Positions 62,284 to 64,000 of a stretch of 64,000 nt of DNA are shown here, in pieces. Source of the stretch: Pseudomonas sp. SG20056 (lineage in GTDB: Bacteria; Pseudomonadota; Gammaproteobacteria; Pseudomonadales; Pseudomonadaceae); assembly GCF_031764535.1 (NCBI RefSeq), contig NZ_CP134499.1, positions 434,001-498,000 of the forward strand, read 5' to 3'. The position numbers and the translations under genes were made by a program. The notes beneath the pieces are model-generated. The model was not told the DNA's origin and did no database searches. It worked only from the letters and a program-made list of their open reading frames with translations. The first letter of the stretch is position 1. Every line of letters starts with the position of its first letter.

Positions 62284-63651
62284 ATGAGCCGCATTCTGGG
62301 TTTCAAGCTGGGCGCTATTGCCCTGCTGATTTTGTTATTGCTGGTCCCGCTATCGATGATCGGCGGGCTGGTGAGTGAGCGGCAGTATCAGCGCGCCGAG
62401 GTGCTGCAGGACATTGCGCGCAGTTCCAGCTACCGCCAGCAACTCACCGGGCCGATTCTGGTGATGCCTTACACCAAGGTGTGGAACCAGTGGAAAACCC
62501 ACGCCAAGACCGGCGAGCGTTACCTGGAAGAGCAAAAGAGCCGCGGCCGTCTGTACTTCCTGCCGGAGCGCTTTGTGCTTAATGGCCATGTCTCCACCGA
62601 GGAGCGTGCGCGCGGCATCTACAAGGCGCTGCTGTACCGCAGCGACAACCAGATCAGTGGCGCATTCAAGCTGCCGGCGCGTCTGGGGCTGGGTGATGAG
62701 CTGGGGCTGTACCAGTTCGACCGGCCCTTCCTCTCGGTCGGCATCAGCGATATCCGTGGCATCAGCAATGACCTGCAGCTGCGCTTCAACGGCATGAACC
62801 TGAGCTTTGCCCCCGGTAGCGCCGAGGAGCGTTTCGGCGCCGGTGTGCATGCCCCGCTGCCGGCACTGGATACCCAGGGCGGGCAGACTCTGGAGTTCGC
62901 TTTCGATCTGAAATTGCAGGGCACCGAGCAGCTGAGCATCACCCCGGTAGGCCGTGACAGCCGGGTCGAGCTGACCTCCGGCTGGCCGCATCCGAGCTTT
63001 GTCGGCGAGTACCTGCCGAGCAGCCGTGAAGTGTCAGACAAGGGCTTCAAGGCGCACTGGCAGACCAGCTTCTTCGCCACCAACCTGGAAGAGGCGCTGG
63101 CCGACTGTGTACGCGGTGACAGCTGTAATGCGCTGACCGCCCGCAACTTCGGTGTGAGCTTTGTCGACCCGGTGGACCAGTACTTGAAGACCGAGCGGGC
63201 GATCAAATACGCGCTGCTGTTTATCGGCCTGACCTTTGCCGTGTTCTTCCTCTTTGAAGTGCTCAAACGTATGGCTGTGCACCCGGTGCAGTACGCCCTG
63301 GTGGGCATGTCGCTGGCACTGTTCTACCTGTTGTTGCTGTCGCTGTCCGAGCACCTGAGTTTTGCCCTGGCCTACGGTATTGCCGCGACCGCCTGTGTGC
63401 TGCTGATCGGCTTCTACGTCAGTTACGTGCTGCACAGCGCCCTGCGCGGGGTGGGCTTCGGCGCCCTGCTGGCGCTGCTCTACGGCATGTTGTTCGGTTT
63501 GCTCGGGGCTGAGGACTACGCCCTGCTGATGGGCTCGGTGCTGGTGTTCGGTGTGCTCGCCGGGGTGATGGTGCTGACCCGCAAACTCGACTGGTACGGC
63601 GTCGGTCGCTTGCCGCTGGTCAGCCCAGCCAGTCCAGCCAGCGACCTTTGA
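62284..63651 (+). CDS. creD: Inner-membrane protein CreD
   Basis: 455-residue protein. An N-terminal membrane segment (about 8-27) is followed by a large periplasmic domain with the family motif QQLTGPILVMPYTK, then five or six C-terminal membrane segments (from about 302). CreD is a CreBC target linked to beta-lactam response and envelope integrity. GGAGAG precedes the ATG. In this genome it is separated from creBC; only one half of the CreB box (TTCAC) is visible close to its start, so control by CreB is unclear. The 256-bp gap upstream also serves gbpA, which diverges. Confidence 0.9.
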   Translation: MSRILGFKLGAIALLILLLLVPLSMIGGLVSERQYQRAEVLQDIARSSSYRQQLTGPILVMPYTKVWNQWKTHAKTGERYLEEQKSRGRLYFLPERFVLNGHVSTEERARGIYKALLYRSDNQISGAFKLPARLGLGDELGLYQFDRPFLSVGISDIRGISNDLQLRFNGMNLSFAPGSAEERFGAGVHAPLPALDTQGGQTLEFAFDLKLQGTEQLSITPVGRDSRVELTSGWPHPSFVGEYLPSSREVSDKGFKAHWQTSFFATNLEEALADCVRGDSCNALTARNFGVSFVDPVDQYLKTERAIKYALLFIGLTFAVFFLFEVLKRMAVHPVQYALVGMSLALFYLLLLSLSEHLSFALAYGIAATACVLLIGFYVSYVLHSALRGVGFGALLALLYGMLFGLLGAEDYALLMGSVLVFGVLAGVMVLTRKLDWYGVGRLPLVSPASPASDL

Positions 63652-63658
63652 GGAATAA

Positions 63659-63681
63659 CGGCGCAGGCCCCGCCTGCGCCG
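63659..63681 (+). terminator. Probable terminator after creD
   Basis: GGCGCAGGC-CCC-GCCTGCGCC, a nine-base perfect stem, followed by GCTCTTTT. It is 8 bp after the creD stop codon. Confidence 0.85.
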
Positions 63682-63707
63682 CTCTTTTACCTGTGCGGGA
63701 GTCGAAC

Positions 63708-64000
63708 ATGATGCGTTTATTGCTGCAGTTATCTGCTTGTTTCGCCCTGGGGTTGGCGGTGGCCTTTATGGTGCTGCTGGGCCTGATGTTCTGTGGCCAG
63801 TTTGACCTGATCAAAGGCTTGCAGTTGACCGGACAACCCCTGGCGCAATTGAGCCTGGTGCTATTGCCAGAAACCTTCTGGGAGAGCCTGACTGGCCTGT
63901 CCAACGCCGCGCAGAACCGCGAGGTGCAGTCCTTTCTCAGCCTGTGCACGGCGCTTGGCCAGGTGGGCCTGCTGCTGGCGTTTGGTTTTTTTCGTCTGTG
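63708..64000 (+). CDS. Membrane protein, N-terminal part
   Basis: Open to the end of the window (98 codons). ATG at 63708 with CGGGAG upstream. The first segment LLLQLSACFALGLAVAFMVLLG is a membrane helix or signal anchor, then a polar stretch of about 45 residues (CGQFDLIKGLQLTG; LPETFWESLTGL), then a second hydrophobic segment (ALGQVGLLLAFGFF). I do not recognise the protein. Confidence 0.65.
   Translation, partial: MMRLLLQLSACFALGLAVAFMVLLGLMFCGQFDLIKGLQLTGQPLAQLSLVLLPETFWESLTGLSNAAQNREVQSFLSLCTALGQVGLLLAFGFFRL

Overview
The window is chromosomal DNA of a Pseudomonas (sensu lato). Evidence: the complete glycine-betaine catabolic cluster with its Pseudomonas-type regulator GbdR, the split GbcA/GbcB oxygenase, DgcAB with its own electron-transfer flavoprotein, heterotetrameric SoxBDAG, PurU and glutathione-independent FdhA; REP-type palindromes between genes; and high G+C with long antisense shadow ORFs. 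I cannot name the species.

Layout. 1-1837 (minus): end of a SPOR-domain gene, then argS. 2053-6320 (minus): betA, betB and betI, which turn choline into glycine betaine. 6390-15305 (minus): a block of accessory genes, the likely variable part of the window. Its distal half (12199-15305) looks like an integron gene-cassette array: short genes of lower G+C, all in one direction, separated by attC-like sites of 73-76 bp that share sequence, with no integrase in the window. Two cassette-region products carry the HEPN R-x4-H motif and two others have two N-terminal membrane segments plus a cytosolic domain. This is the most plausible place for an undescribed (defence or stress) function. 15449-21311 (minus): one ABC transporter core (cbcV, cbcW) with cbcX and two further substrate-binding proteins. 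21745-24642 (plus): sdaB and gbdR.

24906-46607: demethylation pathway. gbcB and gbcA diverge; then come an M19-type dipeptidase homologue, a V4R-like protein, dgcA, dgcB, etfA-like, etfB-like and a small unknown gene, ltaE (minus), glyA, soxB-soxD-soxA-soxG, purU and fdhA. Together: choline to betaine aldehyde to glycine betaine (BetA, BetB); betaine to dimethylglycine (GbcAB); dimethylglycine to sarcosine (DgcAB/Etf); sarcosine to glycine (SoxBDAG); glycine to serine (GlyA); serine to pyruvate (SdaB). The methyl groups leave as formaldehyde or methylene-THF and are handled by FdhA and PurU.

46790-64000: a TorT-like periplasmic protein, an acyltransferase, an HD-GYP phosphodiesterase, a chemoreceptor, a MITE-like element, creB-creC, a CBS protein, small membrane and stress genes, a secreted subtilisin-like protease, a secreted GbpA-type chitin-active LPMO, creD and the start of a membrane protein gene.

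Regulation visible in the sequence: BetI-type boxes stand upstream of betB, betI and, unexpectedly, gbdR. GCGAC direct repeats 21 bp apart stand upstream of cbcV, gbcA/gbcB and glyA/ltaE and are candidates for GbdR binding. All assignments come from reading the sequence; no database search was run.
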